From Metapseudomonas resinovorans DSM 21078 (GTDB lineage: Bacteria > Pseudomonadota > Gammaproteobacteria > Pseudomonadales > Pseudomonadaceae): a stretch of 64,000 nucleotides of DNA. Shown here one piece after another: positions 1 to 14,070 of the stretch. Location: NCBI RefSeq assembly GCF_000423545.1, contig NZ_AUIE01000008.1, positions 124,001-188,000 on the forward strand, in the 5' to 3' direction. The notes under the pieces are model-generated. The model was given only the letters and a program-made list of their open reading frames with translations, did not search any database and was not told the origin of the DNA. Positions within the stretch are counted from its first letter, which is position 1, and each line of letters begins with the position of its first letter. The position numbers were made by a program, and so were the translations under genes.

Positions 1-3000
1 CCAAGCAACAACGGCCCAGCCGACCGCCAACAGGCCCGGCTCGCAGACGACCATGGCCAGGCCGAGCCCGCAAGAACACCCCCAGAAATCGCCGCACTAA
101 CCGATCGCCCCACGACACAGCCGGATCGACACACCCAGGGCAGGGGGACGCACCCCAGCCACCAACGCGGCCCTCTCCCACAGGACCACGACCACACGCA
201 CAACGACAACACCCAGAGAGAAAACGCTCCACTGGCCCCAAACCACAAAGCCACGCGCGGCCAACGCCAGGCCGACCACCACAACCGCGGCACCCTGCGA
301 GACATAGCGGGCAAGCGCATCAACAGGCCCAAGCTGACGAGAGAGGCCCCCAGCCCCAAGCACGAGCGCCCCGAGCAACATGACAACCGGACACGGATAG
401 CGAACAGCCAACCGGCGAAACAAACCCACCAACCAAATCACGAAAAAACAACAATCGAGAACAAAATGCAAAACAAAACACAACGCCGCAGGGACCCCGC
501 GACCACGCCGCACGACGGAAAGCACAAAGCAAGCCGAAACTCTGCCCCCAAGCATCCAAGCCGGAAGCCGCACCACCCCCTCCGAATGAAAGACCCACTG
601 CTGCACTACGGCGTGCAAACAGCGGCACTACCCCCAGGAGACCGAGCGCCAGCAAAGAACCACGACCCACACGCAAGCAAGCGCCAACAAGCCGCCGACA
701 CCAAAACTAAAACTCACGAAACACCCAACACAAACACAACAAATCAAGAACCCGCCAAACTGCACAAAACAAGCAACCGCACCCCCAACCAGCGCCCGCG
801 CAGCAACGACCACCGGCACTGCAAGACCTAAGGCCTCGCCATGCTGACCAAACACACCAGCTCCGAGAACCCAACAAACAACAGCAACCAACACAACCAC
901 CGCCCGGCCACCACCGAGAACCACCACAGCGAGCCGGCAGACGCCAACGCCATCAAACGCCCCAACCAAACCAGCAACGAAAACGGACTCAACAGACCCC
1001 AGCCGCAACGCAGCGAAAAAGCCCCCAACAGACAACCCCAGAACCCCAACCCCAACGAAACCCGGCCGCAACGGCCCAAGGAAATCCAAACCACGCCACG
1101 CAGCGCGGCGAGAAACGACAACGCAAAAGCGCCGTCCGAAGAACTGAACAGCAACAGCAGCAAGCCCGCCCCCAAAAGCCCAAAGACCAAAAAAAAACGA
1201 CACAAGACGCCCGACCCCAGCCGAAACAAGCCGCACGGCAACAACACGGACAATTCAGCCCACAACAGCAGCGAACCGGTCGGCGACGCCGACCAAGACC
1301 CCACACAGATGCAACCCGCCAACACCAGCAAAGCCGCCGCAAAGGCCCATACGACACAAGAACCAGACAAACGACGAACCCCAACCACGGCCCGAGCCAA
1401 GAACGAGGCCAACAAGACCGACAACCCAGCGACCCCATCCAACTCCAGAGTGATAACATTCGCAAACGGACAAGAGCACAACAAGCAGCCCAACACCCCA
1501 TAACGCCAGGAAATCAAACCCACCACCCACAACCCCTGCAGAACAAAAATCACCCGGCACAACAGGAACCACAAGAACAGCAACAACCCCAACCACCACA
1601 CGCCCACCGATCCCCCCAACACGGATCACAAGCCCGCCAAGGCAACAGCAGCCAACCCCCCGAAAGCGAGCAAACGGGACAGCCAGGCCAACCACCACCA
1701 GAACAACGACAACCGCCCCGCCACCCCGCCCAGCCCCCCCACCAACACCAAGACCCACCAACCACCCAAAAGGAACACTCCGAGCCAACCCGCGCTCAAC
1801 GACACCGCACCCACTGAGCAAGCCAACGGCGCGCCCGAACACGCCGGTCCCGAAGCCAACAAGCGCAAGGACCAAATCGACAACAACGAGACCGACGAAC
1901 TCATCCACCGGCAGAACCAGCAATGCCTCGGCAACAACACCGAGACGCGCAACACCGTACGGAAGAACCAGAAGAACGAAAACGAAACGCTCACAACTGA
2001 GCCCGCAAGTTTCGCCCGCCACAGCGACAAAAAAAACAAACGCATCCGCAAACACCAGCAAAAAAACCACGAGGCATTCACCACGCCCCAAAGCACCAAC
2101 CACCTCCAAAACACCCATAACAAAGCCGAAAGCGACGCCAACCCCGACAACATCGACAGCGCCACCAAGGCCGAGCAGACACACACCACCCAAGGGGAAG
2201 ACATCCATCAGCTCAACGAAAAAATCAACGCCAGCGTCGACAAGCAAAAGAACGGCAGAAAGCACACCCACGAAACCCTCGCCAACCTCGAAGATCACCA
2301 CCAAACAACGAACAGCAACCAACCCAAAGCATACAAGACCAACCTGGCGATCCAACCGCCATCCAAGGACGGCGACACCGCCAAACAGCACGACCCAAAC
2401 ACCACAACACGGCCCATCCCCAGCAAACCCCACGAACAAACACCGGACAGCACAGACAAAACATCCACCCCCAACGCCAGCCGAGCCAGGAACCAACTCA
2501 ACCCGAAGGCCGACAGGGGCGAAAAGAGCGCAACCAACAACATAACCGAACCCGGCCCCCCGACAACCGCGACCAAATAACGCCACCGCCCGATCAACAC
2601 AAGCCCGACACCGCTACACAAGTCCGAACCGGGGCAACCCAGCGACCGCGACAAGACCTGCACAAACACCGCAAAAGACAGCAACCGCCCCCCAACAACC
2701 CAGCAGAAGCAAACCACGGGAAAGAGCGGCGGGACCGAACCCGCCAAAATAGCGCCAGACAGAACCGCCTACACCCTCAGGACCGAGACCTATACGCCAA
2801 AACCACGCACGAACACCCCAAAACACAACCCACAACCCAAGGACGCAAGCAAACACAGAACAAGCGGCATCAAGCGCACCACCGACAGAAGGCCCCCGAA
2901 AGCCGAAGACAGCCAGCCGACCCACCGAAGCCCCGAACGGCCCCCCTGGACCGCAGAGGAAAGCACCCCACCAACGACAAAGCCACCAACGCCAAAAAGC

Positions 3001-6000
3001 AACAAAACCACGACGACCAAAAACGAACGAATACGCGACCCCAACCAGATCAACACACCGCCGAGCCACGCCACAGCAAAAACCAGCCAACCGATAAAAA
3101 ACAAGGACGCCCGCAACCACACCAACCAAGCCCACCCAGAAGAAGCAAGGATCAGCAACAAGACGGCAAAGGCACCCACCAGAACGCCACCGCCCAAGCA
3201 AAAACGGAACAAGCAAAGCTACGCGCCAAGCGAGCACAGCACCAGACCGAGGTGCAAGCGCCCCAGCGACAAACCCGAAAAACACCCCAGAAAAAAACAA
3301 AACCGAAGAAAAAAACACCACCCCAAGAGAGAACCCGCCCACAGAGAGACCCACACAGGGCGGCCGGCACCAGCCGACGGCAGACATCCCAGAGGGGCAC
3401 CGAACCCGAAAGCCAGAAAAGAAACAACCCAACCACGGGAAAAACCGCACGAGCCCTGGCCGCCCACCCAAACACACGGGGAGACAACCTAGCCACGACA
3501 CCGAAAACCACAACACGCAAGAACCACAAAAGCGTCCCCAAACGAACAGTGCACAACAAAAACCGCCGCCAGTTACGCTGCGACCAAGAACCCGTGAGCG
3601 GAAACGCCCAACCGAGCAAAATCATGTACCGCCAGCCCGAAAGCAGCAGACCAAACACGAGCGCCAACGCGAGCCGGCCACAACTACCGATAGGCCACAC
3701 CCCCGGCCATCAAGCAGTCCGCCAATCCATCAGCCCGCAACCAGAACTGGACACCCACGACCAGCTAAGGAAAGAAGCAAAACACCAGCGCGCACAGCCC
3801 CACTCCCTCCACCTCAAAGGCAAGACGAAAGAGAGAAAGCGCCTGACACACACACGGAGCTTCAACCAGACCGTCACCCAGAGAGACAACCACAGCGGCA
3901 GCCACACCGGCAGGCGCCGCACCGGCAACAAAAGCACCAACCCCACGCCCAGCGCGCCAGCACCGAGCAACACAGAACCCAGCACCCCAACCACCAAGCA
4001 GGCGAACACGGCAAAGGTCGCCACGGCACAAAAGCGCACAACCGCCAACACCGCAAGACCGCGACCCACCACAGCCACAACCACAAGCACGAAAAAAACC
4101 CCACCCAAACAACGAACGCACACCGACATCCCGACTCGCCTCAGACGAAGCCGGTAACGCAAACACCCGAGAAAACAAACGCGCCCCGCCACCAAACGCA
4201 CCAAGACCCAGGCAACCCAGCAGAAACGCACAGAAAAAACAAAAAAACCACGAATGACAACGGCGTAGCCGCAACCCATCCCCCCAATCCCCGGAGCACC
4301 GCCAACGACCTCCACAGCGCCCCAGTGCACGCCCAAAACAACAAAAACGAAAACCGAGCCAACATCAACAGCAAAGCCAAAAAAAACTGCGCCAACCGCA
4401 CCAGCACCGCACCCGCACCCAACGAGAAGACACACAACCACGCAAACCCCGACAAGTACGAACCGACCGGAAACGACAACAAAACCGCCCCACCCACCGA
4501 GACCACCGCCCGCCGCCAACAGCACGAACACAACCAAGACAAGAAGCGCACACCAAAACAAGCCGCAGCACCAACCAGAACCAACCCCACACCGACCAAC
4601 CCACCGCACGCTCCAACGACAGCACCGGACGGGACCAGGCTCAACCCCAAGCACCAGCGGGACGCGAGACAGAGCACAACAGCCAGGCGCCGCTGCAAAA
4701 TCCACGCAGAGAACAACAGCAGCGCCAGGCCCACCAGTAACCACCAACCAGGGCGCAGCCCCAACGACTAGCCAACCTCCAGCCACGGCGGCAGCAGCTC
4801 AATAAGAGCCAACCAGCCGACGCACACCGGCAAGCCGGACCCGCGACCCGCACTGAGCGAACCAAAGAAACCAGCCTCCAAAAAACAGCACCCCGCCAGG
4901 AACACCAAGACCAACGCCTGAAGCAACAACACGCCACCACCAACAAAAGATAACGCAACGACAAAGCCAATATCCACAAAAACCGACCACAGGCAAGAAA
5001 ACAGGAAGAAACAAAAACCGCCGAACAACCCGGCAACCAACCCACAAGCCGACAGCTCAAACCGCGAGGAAACCGCCTGCAGATCCGAAATAACGAACCC
5101 AACCGGCGGCGCCCGGACACCCGACAAGAACAAAACCAAAGCAACCGCCACCAACCACAAACCCGATGGCCGGGCCGACCTGGCTGCCAGGACCCGCAAC
5201 GCGGTAGGAGAAACAAACCCACCCGGACCAACCAAGAAAACAAAACCCGCCGCGACGCGCACGCGAAGCAACAATCACGCAACAGCAGCAAAAGCAAAAC
5301 CCCCAAAACCCTATCCCGAAACACTGAAACGCCTGACCCCCGCAACCACCCCAATACAAAGGGACAACGACATACCAACACCGGAGACCCCAAGCAGCCA
5401 AGCAGGAAAGGCCCAACAAAGGACGCCCCAGGAGAAAGCAACAGGAACCCCCAGGCCATCCCCCCCGACCAGATCGACCCCGACCAGCCCAGCCCGAAGC
5501 GCATCCACACCTCAAACAACCACCACCAAGCACGGACTGCCGCGGCGGACCGCAACAACGGGCACACGACGCGGACAGGCAACACGCCCAACACCTTCAA
5601 GGCCGCCAAGCAACCGCGGGGCCAAACAGACATCGACAACATGCCCCGCCTGGACGAGCAAAAGGAACCACACCACCAGACAATGCGGGAATACGACCGC
5701 GGAGAGAAACCCGACGCCAACGCCAAAACCCCCACCGCCGCCAGCCAGAAGCACCTGGAAGACACGAACCCGCGGAAAATCACCAACACCAACCACAAAC
5801 ACGCCCCCGACCTGCCAAACAACAACAAGCACCCCCTCGACGACGCCCAGGCGGACCCGAAACGACACCACGGCAACCACAGCCAGCTCCACCACACACA
5901 CACCGAAATCACCCCCGACTACAACAGCGACCACCTCTGCGCCGCCAACCACACGCCGATCGAACCGAACAACGCGAAAACCGACCGCAACCAATGGCCA

Positions 6001-7982
6001 CGCACCACCCACAAGGCACTGGACGACAAACTCAACACCAACACCACCGGCGATACCACAAACAACAAGAACCTGCGCCCGGGCAGCACACACGACACCA
6101 ATACCCGCAAAACACAGGCCCGCAACAACGACAACCAGCTCGCGGCCACCCACACACAACGCCCCCCACGCGCCCCCAACACCAGCAGCAACATCAACGG
6201 CGAGAGCCACAAGCAATGAAAGCAAAACACCAAACCCACCACAACCAACCGCCAGGAAAACAAGCGAACCACGCCATCCAACTCGCCAAGCGCCTGCCCC
6301 ACAACCGAGGCGCCCAAGCCGCACGACGCGCAACTGCCCCCACAGCAGAAAAATCCGCCCAAACCAAAGCGCAACAAGGGGCCACCGACCTACAGGACGG
6401 CACCCAACAACGACGAAGAACACAGCCGGCCGCCTCAGCAAGACCGCGAGGCACAGAGGAGGAAAAACAGCCCACGCGATCGCCGGAACGCCCCGACCAA
6501 GCAGCACAACGCGCCGAGCACCACCACCCGCGACACATCCGCCGACAACTGCCAAAACGACTACAAGCACCGGCCCCACCCCCCAAAAAACCGGGAATCC
6601 AAACCGGCGACTACCCCCAACACGACCCCAACCACCGCCGACGCCACCACGCCCAACACCCGGTGGGCAGACAAGAACCACAAGGCCCATCCACCGATCA
6701 ACGCATAGCCCCGCACCAACAACACCCACAACGCACGGAAGACAAACGGCAACAGCGAATCAATCCGCAATCTCGACCAGAAAACCAACGAGACACTCAC
6801 CATCGGCCCAAAAAAAGACGACAAACGGACCGGCCAGCGAAACCCGGACACCCACTAGCAAGCCAAATACCACGCGCAAGGCAGCGACCTGCAACACAAA
6901 ACGCAAACAGAGCAAACCAACGCCCCCCAACACGCACAGAAAGACGCCAAAAACCTGCGCGGACCGACCCGGCCCCCGAAAAAAAAACCGACAAAAGTAC
7001 ACCAGTTCGCAAAACACCAAACCCTCAGACAACGGAAGGACCAGCATCACCAGAGAAACCAGCCAAACCTGGACCCCCAGCAGCACACGACGGCCGAGCA
7101 GCAGAAGCACCCAATCAACGACCACGCGCCCGCACAGAGCAAGCACATCAACCACGCGGAAACCAACGCCCAGGACATACTGCTCCAGGGACAGCAGTAC
7201 CCGAAAAAAAAGCGCAAACGCAAAGACAAAGAAATCCAGGCCAAGACCGACCCCACCATCAAGCCCAGCCCCAGACTGCGAAACAACAAGCAACCCACCG
7301 CCCAGCCACACCAGCAGCACAATAACAAACCAAAGAAGCATCAGCAATCGAACAGCCGCATGCCGCCCAAAAACACCGAGAAGCGCGAACAAAAAAGCAC
7401 CCAGAAAAACCTCAACGCCAACGCCCCCCAAAAAGGCAGGCATAAGCAGCGCCGGGACGGTCAGAAACCCGCCAACCGGACCCACAACACAAAAAGCCAG
7501 CCGCACGAAACGCCCGTCGACAACGACAAAAAACAGGAAGCCAAGAACCAACAACGTCGGCACAACCTACAACGACGCGCAAACCACGAGGTCCACCTGC
7601 CCTGACACGGCCAGATCCAAAAAACAAAAAACAAAACAAAACAACGGCAACACGACACCCTGCCCATGCGGCTTGAACTCCCACGAATGAAAGAGGCTGC
7701 CCCACGCGATCAACACCCAGCGGAACAGCCACCACACCAGCAACGCCGACCTGGCGCCAGAGAGCAGCAACACCAGAACCGGAGCCGACCCGCGGCTGCT
7801 CATCCAACACCCAACCCCACAAATCCACGAAAAAACCAGCAAAGGCGGGCGAAAACCCCCGCAAAACCAATAGCCAGAAACAAAAAAGAAAGCCACACCC
7901 TAACCAAAGGTGAGAAAAAACGCCCACAAGAAAAAAACCGGAACGCGGCCAGAGGACAATAACAAGGAAGACCCAACTCGCC
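1..7982. other. Hypermutated stretch, no gene recognised
   Basis: About 8 kb of T-poor sequence in which I could not name an ancestral gene. Local three-base periodicity is visible: for example the + frame from about 1860 to a TAA at 2578 uses codons with A in position two and C or G in position three, as in the aligned exaA remnant, so coding ancestry is likely. Its translation is rich in Asn, His, Gln, Lys and Thr, which is what T and G loss produces from any protein. Confidence 0.5.
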
Positions 7983-9566
7983 ATAAGCCGCAACCGCCCG
8001 ACCGACCTCAGCCCCGGCAACGTCAGCAACAACCCAGCCATCGACAACCACACAATCGAACGCCACAACCCCCACGAAGTCCTCGAACAAATCCGCGACC
8101 GGCTCCACCAACAGGGCAGGCACGACCGGCTACGCCAACACGGCCTCAGAGAACACACGCACCGTGAAGGCCGGAACCACAACCACTTCGAACTCGCCAC
8201 CGACGGCCGCCGCCAGCACAACGACCCCAACCGCACGACCGCCGACAACACCGCCAGGAGCAACCGCCAAACCGAGGACAACCACCACCTCAAGGAAACC
8301 CCCGACGCCAGCCAGGCGCGCAGCGACGAAAACGCAACCAACCGCAAACAACATCACCGGAAACACGAAACGCCCGACGAAAACGCAGACCAGAACGGTG
8401 AAAACTTCCGAATCGACCGCCACGACATCGCCCGCAATCACGACCGCCACGGAGAGGCCCGCAAACACATCCCTACCGGCCGGCACAAGGAGGTAGAGCA
8501 GGGCCAACCCCCCGGCGGGCGGCCAAAAAAGGCCGACACACCACAGGCAAACGACCAACCCAACGACACCAACCACGAACGAGCCATTGCGCGCGGCACC
8601 ATACGCCCAACCACCCGCACCCAACACTACCAACAGGCACAGCCCGACCAGAAGGTAGAAGACCGGGAGCAGGAGCGAGACGGCCAAGAACGCAAAAGCC
8701 ACCAGCCCGAACACACCGAAGAAAAACTCGCCACCGACCCCGAAAAAGACAACAGCATCGCCCCCCGCAGAAGCGTCGAGCGCCAACCCAGCCACGACGG
8801 CCCGCTCGACCTGGGCGGCCACGCCGCCCAAAGCGGCCCCCAGACCCACGCAAAAGGCCGAAACACGCACGCCACCGACCAGAACACCCAGGCCCGCAGC
8901 CCGGCCAAGGAGCACGGCGACCGCCGGACCCACCTCCTGGAACACCAGGCGGCAACCAGCCCACCCCCCACCGGCAAGGACGAACGGCCAGCCGAGGAGA
9001 ACACCGCCCAACTGCAACGATTCCCCGACACCGACGCCCTCGGACGCCGCATCAACAACACCGACCTCGACGACGACCTCGGCACCGACGAAGGCCGCCG
9101 GACAAACCACCAGAACGAGGAAGCCCTGCCACAAGACGAGATCAACCAGCGGAAGCAGCGGCAAACGCGACAAGGAACCGACCGTCAGGCCCCCCGAGGC
9201 ACAAAGCCGTACCCCGCACACGGCCCTGACGAGCAACTCGCGCAGCAACACCACCAGCCGGCCCCGCAGAACCGGGTCGTCGACAACGCCCACCCCCACG
9301 ACCAGCAACAGGCGCCGGCACACGGCCCTCCACTCCGCCGGGACGACCACCGCACGCAGCACCAGGCCCAAACGCCGCCACAGGCCAAAGAACAAAACGC
9401 AACCGACCACACCGCGATCCACGGGCGAACCCACCAGCAGAACGAAAGGCGCCCCGGCCGAAACCAACCACAAGCCGCAGCAGAGACAGGCCGACGACAA
9501 AAACGAGCAACACCAACACCCCAGCAGCGACGAAAGGCACGCGACCAAACAAGAAGCCGAGGCTAA
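7983..9566 (+). pseudogene. Coding-derived frame, unidentified; possibly a PAS-type sensor kinase
   Basis: This + strand frame stays open for about 530 codons up to a TAA at 9564-9566 and has strong codon structure (position three mostly C or G, position two mostly A). Unlike neighbouring frames it keeps short protein-like stretches such as HEVLEQIRDRLHQQGR and HFELATDGRR. The spacing of charged and retained hydrophobic residues suggested to me a PAS-containing histidine kinase, which would fit an ErcS-like gene near ercA, but I found no H-box or ATP-binding motif that survives comparison. Start and true end are unknown. Treat the functional guess as weak; coding ancestry is much better supported. 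Confidence 0.35.
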
Positions 9567-10889
9567 CAACACCACCCACCCACAGGACAGCGCCCAGCAC
9601 GCCAAAGGCCACGAAGCCACGATAGCGCACACGGCACAAGCCGCCGACGAAAGGCGCAAAGCGACGCACAAAACCCAACAACCCCCCAACGGCCACCGCA
9701 CCGCCACCAGGGACACCAGAAAAATCACGAGGCCGCCGAAGATAGCCACGCCCAAACAGACGCCAGTGCGCGCGGCTGAACAGCCCACCTCCAACGGGGC
9801 GAACGAGAAGAAAATCGCTGCCAGCGCCGCCGACCGAAGCCACCAGCAACAAGCCCACAACCACACACGCAGCCAAGCCCCCCGGCGCCCACACCCCACC
9901 AGCAAGCAACAGCAGGCAGTAGACCGGCAGGAAGGGCAGAACAACCAGCCCAGGATCACAGAAAACAACCAGAAACAGGAAGGCATACACACACGCGCCA
10001 TACGCACCCACAACCACAGGCAAGCAGCGGCCCAGACGCACAAGAACGCCGAGCCCAAGGAAACCAAGAACACGCCGAGGGAAGAAACACCCAGGGCCGG
10101 CGCAATCACGCACGCATCAAACGGGGAAATACCCAGCACACCAGGAACCAAGACCCCAACCCCCAAAAGCACAAAGGCAGCAACCGCCACCAGTGGCTTC
10201 CCGGATAACGAGACCGCCCACGCCAGCACAGTCAAAACAACAACCCGCCCGGAATCCAGCCCAGGCACAAGGTCGGGACCGGCCCAACCAAGCGACCCGC
10301 CCCCGCGCAACCTGGCGGCCTCGGCCCCAGCCCCGGCCGCCCCCAGTGCTGCGGGCACGGCCCGGAGGACGTGAGTGCACCACAGCACACCAGGCGCCAG
10401 CCCAACACCGAGACGCTGCAGGCGCCGACGAGCCAGAAACCCCCCAGGGATAGAGCCAAACAAACCCGCCACCACAGCGGCCGCAGCCGCCCAAACCACA
10501 ACGGTCACCACCACGCCAACACGACGACCATCCCCCCGAAGCAAGCGCCGCCCGGAGCCGAACACACCACCCCCACGCGCAAGCGACGCACGCAGAGCCG
10601 CCAGCCCCCCGGCACCGCCAGCGAAAACGCACCCACCCACGGCAGGCACGCAAAAAACCCAAGCCGGAGCAGACGCAGAACCCAGCAACCAAACAAACGC
10701 CGCCGCGGACGCACAAACACCCCCCGCAACGCGCGCCCCAAACACGCCGGGAACGGCCCGATCGAACAGCCATGAGGAAAACCTGCAACAGCTCGCAACC
10801 CCGCCAACGCGAGCAACCACTGCAGCCCAGTCGCACTGCCCCCCGGAATGACGCCCGAGCCCGACCAGCCCAGCCACACAACCGCCCGC
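9567..10889. other. Hypermutated stretch, no gene recognised
   Basis: T-poor DNA between the unidentified frame to the left and the ercA remnant to the right. Minus-strand frames read as very hydrophobic protein, but the composition alone (G and T rich on that strand) forces Val, Leu, Gly, Trp and Cys codons, so I do not infer a membrane protein. Confidence 0.4.
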
Positions 10890-12050
10890 CCCGGCAGACG
10901 ACCACGCAATACACCACATCGAAAGCCCCCGCACCAGACACGCACGGGGAGGGCAGGACGCAGCGAGCACACAGCGACTAGCGCCAGACAAAACGAATAT
11001 CCCACGCACAAAAGCAAGGCAGACACACGGTGCCCTGGAAACCCAACGAAGACGCCAACGAAACCAGCTGCCACACCAAGCGCGGGCGCACCCGAAGCCC
11101 GGTCACGACACGGCAGCAGATGCCAAAACCCCCGCAAAGGACCCAGAAGCCCTCCCGCCCGGCCCCCCAGCCGAAGGCCACCACACACACTACCACCCCC
11201 ACGCGACACAGCCCCACGCCCAGGGAGACGAAACCCACCAGGCCAAGGGACATGCAACGCACCGAGCCGAGGAGCGCGCTACAGAACCCCAGCACCGCCG
11301 GCATCCGGCCGAACACCAGCCAAACACGCAGCGAAAAACACGGCCGGTTGCCGATCATGCCGAACAGAGCCCCCATCATCACGCGCATCACCCCCAACCC
11401 AGGACCGCCGCAGACCGGACCGCGGCCACCGGAGACGAACCACGCGAGCGCCCGGAACAGGACAGCAAAACAGGTACACCCGGACACGAAGGCCTACAGG
11501 CTCAGCAGGGGACAAGGGCCCAACACCAACACACCCGAAACCACACACGTCAGCACCAAGGAAAACCTCACCCGCCCCGGCCGAGGGGAAACCACCACGA
11601 ACGACGACACGCCGGCCAAGGCGCCGGCGCCCCACCCAAGGACAAGCAGCGACGCGCTGGCCAACGTCAAGGTGGCCACCCAACCGAAGCCGAAAAAGCC
11701 GCGCACACACAAACCAACGACCCCGATCAACCGAACGCAACCCATGGCGCTGCCGCCGCCCACAGCGACCACCACATTGCACCCCAGACGGAGGGAGACC
11801 GCCGACCCCGGCAACACCCCGCCCACACGGCCGGGCGCCGATACCAGGGCAGACACGCAGGAGTCGAAGCACGGAGCCCGCAAACTCGCTGCCACCGCGA
11901 AAACCCAGCCACCCGCACACACCCCGCGCCACCACACCACCAACACCGGGCGACACCCGAAGGCGCACGCCGAGGGGCCAACACGCCACCGGCAGCCCGC
12001 GCCGAAAAAGACCGCCGGACAAAAGAACGCGCCAAGCAGACTCAGAGACG
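10890..12050 (-). pseudogene. Hypermutated remnant of ErcA-like iron-containing alcohol dehydrogenase
   Basis: ErcA (PA1991 family) lies beyond the pqq genes in P. aeruginosa and takes part in control of ethanol oxidation. Seen here on the - strand: GGGSAMGCVRLIG at about 11731-11760 and just downstream, against the family GGGSAMDCARxIG of the NAD-binding domain; then a segment ending LLSL whose spacing fits the metal-binding domain, and CTCFAVLFRALAWFVS against CTGMDALTHALEAYVS. Residues whose codons contain A (Asp, His, Thr, Glu) are lost, including the His/Asp metal ligands, while Gly, Leu, Val and Arg persist. An in-frame stop lies at 11494-11496. Ends are estimated from the family length of about 385 residues. 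Not functional. Confidence 0.75.
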
Positions 12051-12238
12051 GACACATCAAGCAGCACCCAAACACACTTAAGAGACAACGAAGACAAACC
12101 CGACTACAGCCACCAGAAACCCAAAACACAACTGGCGCCCTCACCCGAAAACCAAAGACAGACCACCGATGCCGGGACGAAAACACGGGCCACCACGAAA
12201 TTGCCCGAGGACCCCGGCAACGCCAAACAACCAAACAA

Positions 12239-14070
12239 CTAAAGAAACGCCACCAACAGCAAAAAAACCAGATACAACCCCACCACCACCGCCAGGACGA
12301 GGCCAAGGATCGCACCCCGGAGAAAGCCATGGACCTCATCGGCAAAGAAAAGGCACTCCCACCCAAGCACGGCCACGCGGAACCACAAGACCAGGAAAGC
12401 GCAATCCAAGCAAACCACCAACGCGTACAGCCCACCCCCGAAGAAGAGCACCCGCACACCGAGCCCGCCGCCACCAAAAACTGGCCGGCCAGGCCGCGAA
12501 CCCGCGCCACCCAAAGCCGGGGCACCGAGCACCCAGCCCACAGAATCACCCCCGAAAACGGGCGGCGACACCCCCAGCACAACAGGAACACCAACCCCGG
12601 AGCAGCCAGCCCCAACACGAAACCCTCCAGCCCCAACCAGGAAAAGCAAGGGCGGGAAGCAGCCGGCACGCCCACCCCGGATGAACACCCGAAGCACAGC
12701 CACAAGCCCCCCCCCGACCAGAGACCCAAGCACACCCCGAGCAGCATCAACACCAACTTCGCCCCAAGCACCGCCCACACGTCAGCGACAACCGCCACCC
12801 GAACCGCTGCCACCACGACAACCGACGACAGCGACCACCAAGCCACCCAGGCCCCAGAACCCAAGACGTCGAGCAAACACAGGCTAGCACGCTGAACCCC
12901 CACCGCCAAGACACAACACCACAACACCACGGCCAGGACCCACCCGCCCGAAGTAGCCGGGGCGGCCGGCAGCAAAGACGCACGCGAGGGCCCACCCACC
13001 CGCCCCAAAAGCAAAGCGCAGTGCACGAAGGGGGCACACTCCGCCGCCCCCCAGCCCACAAGCACCGCCGCCCAGCACCGGTACGCCACCGAACCCCCAA
13101 GCCATGCACAGCACAACGCCAGCGCCACGCACTCCCGCGCCGAGGCAGGAGCCAACCCGAACATCAGCTGCGAGTTGGCGGAAACGCCGAAACCCGCGCG
13201 CCACAGGGACACCCGCGCCGCCAGCAAGCGACCCAGGGCCACCCACCAGCCAGCGGCGCAACCCGAGCTCCGGCAGAGAGCCGCAAGCCCCCACTCCCCA
13301 GGGCCAGGACACGCGAGCGACCACCACCCCGAACACCGGCCGAAACCCCTCCACAACCACCACCCAGCCCTCCCACCACACCAGGAGACCCATGAGCCAC
13401 AGCAAGAGACCGAACTCAGCCAAGCGCGGCAGGCCCAGGCACTCCCCACCGTACACCCCGGCAACGAAGGAAGTCGGCCCCCAACCGACCACCACACCGT
13501 CGCACACGCACAGGCCCATGAGCAACCAGAGCCCCGCGACACCAAACAACGCCAGCAAGGCAACCATCTCGCCATCCGCGCCGACACCAGGGGCGGCGTA
13601 GAAGACGGCCCAGCCCACGAGCACCCCAAGCAGCCCACCCCAGAAGGCAACGGACACCACACCGCGAACGACCCGCTCGCCGTCCAAGACCAACACCGCC
13701 CCCACAAACCCCAAGACAGCACCCAACAGGAACCCAGGGAACCCCCGCACCACGGCAGAGACGCCGGAGACAAACGGCACATAGACCACACCGTCGGCCG
13801 CGTTGACCAACACCACGCCCCCCTCGACCAACCAGAAAGACACCACACCGTAGCCCAAGACACCGCGCCGCACCGAAAAGCCGGCGGCGGAAACGCACCG
13901 AACGACGCCCAGCCGCAAGCCCAAAAGCGCGGTGCCACCATCAGCGCCGGCAAACAACCGCAACAACAGCCCAACAGGCACCCAGCGCACCACCGCGAAG
14001 ACACAGCTCGCCACCACGGCAAGCACCCAGCCCCAGGCACGAACCCAGAAACCAAAAAGAAGGGCCTCAA
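12239..14070 (-). pseudogene. Hypermutated remnant of PqqH-like S9 prolyl-oligopeptidase family protein
   Basis: The family member encoded after pqqE in P. aeruginosa (PA1990, PqqH) is thought to help process the PQQ precursor. Landmarks on the - strand: SAAGFSVRRGVLGYG against the family SPAGYSVRSRVxEYG; VFYAAPGVGADG against DFYAAPRVSADG in the beta-propeller; MGLCVCD against GTRLCVAD; and near the C-terminus LFFADEVHGFLRGA against LFADEGHGFRRA, which carries the catalytic His. The alignment runs through at the right spacing for about 600 codons but crosses open frames, so residues around the catalytic serine could not be placed with confidence. The remnant directly follows pqqE*, as in the ancestral operon. 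Confidence 0.75.

Noticed and set aside
8130-11009. Long hydrophobic minus-strand open frames in the tract (also 11494-14079 and 19198-22236) as membrane proteins
   Set aside because: With A at a few percent on that strand stops are rare and Val, Leu, Gly, Trp and Cys codons are forced; the real ancestral genes there (ercA, S9 peptidase, AcoR-type activator) lie in frames identified by alignment.
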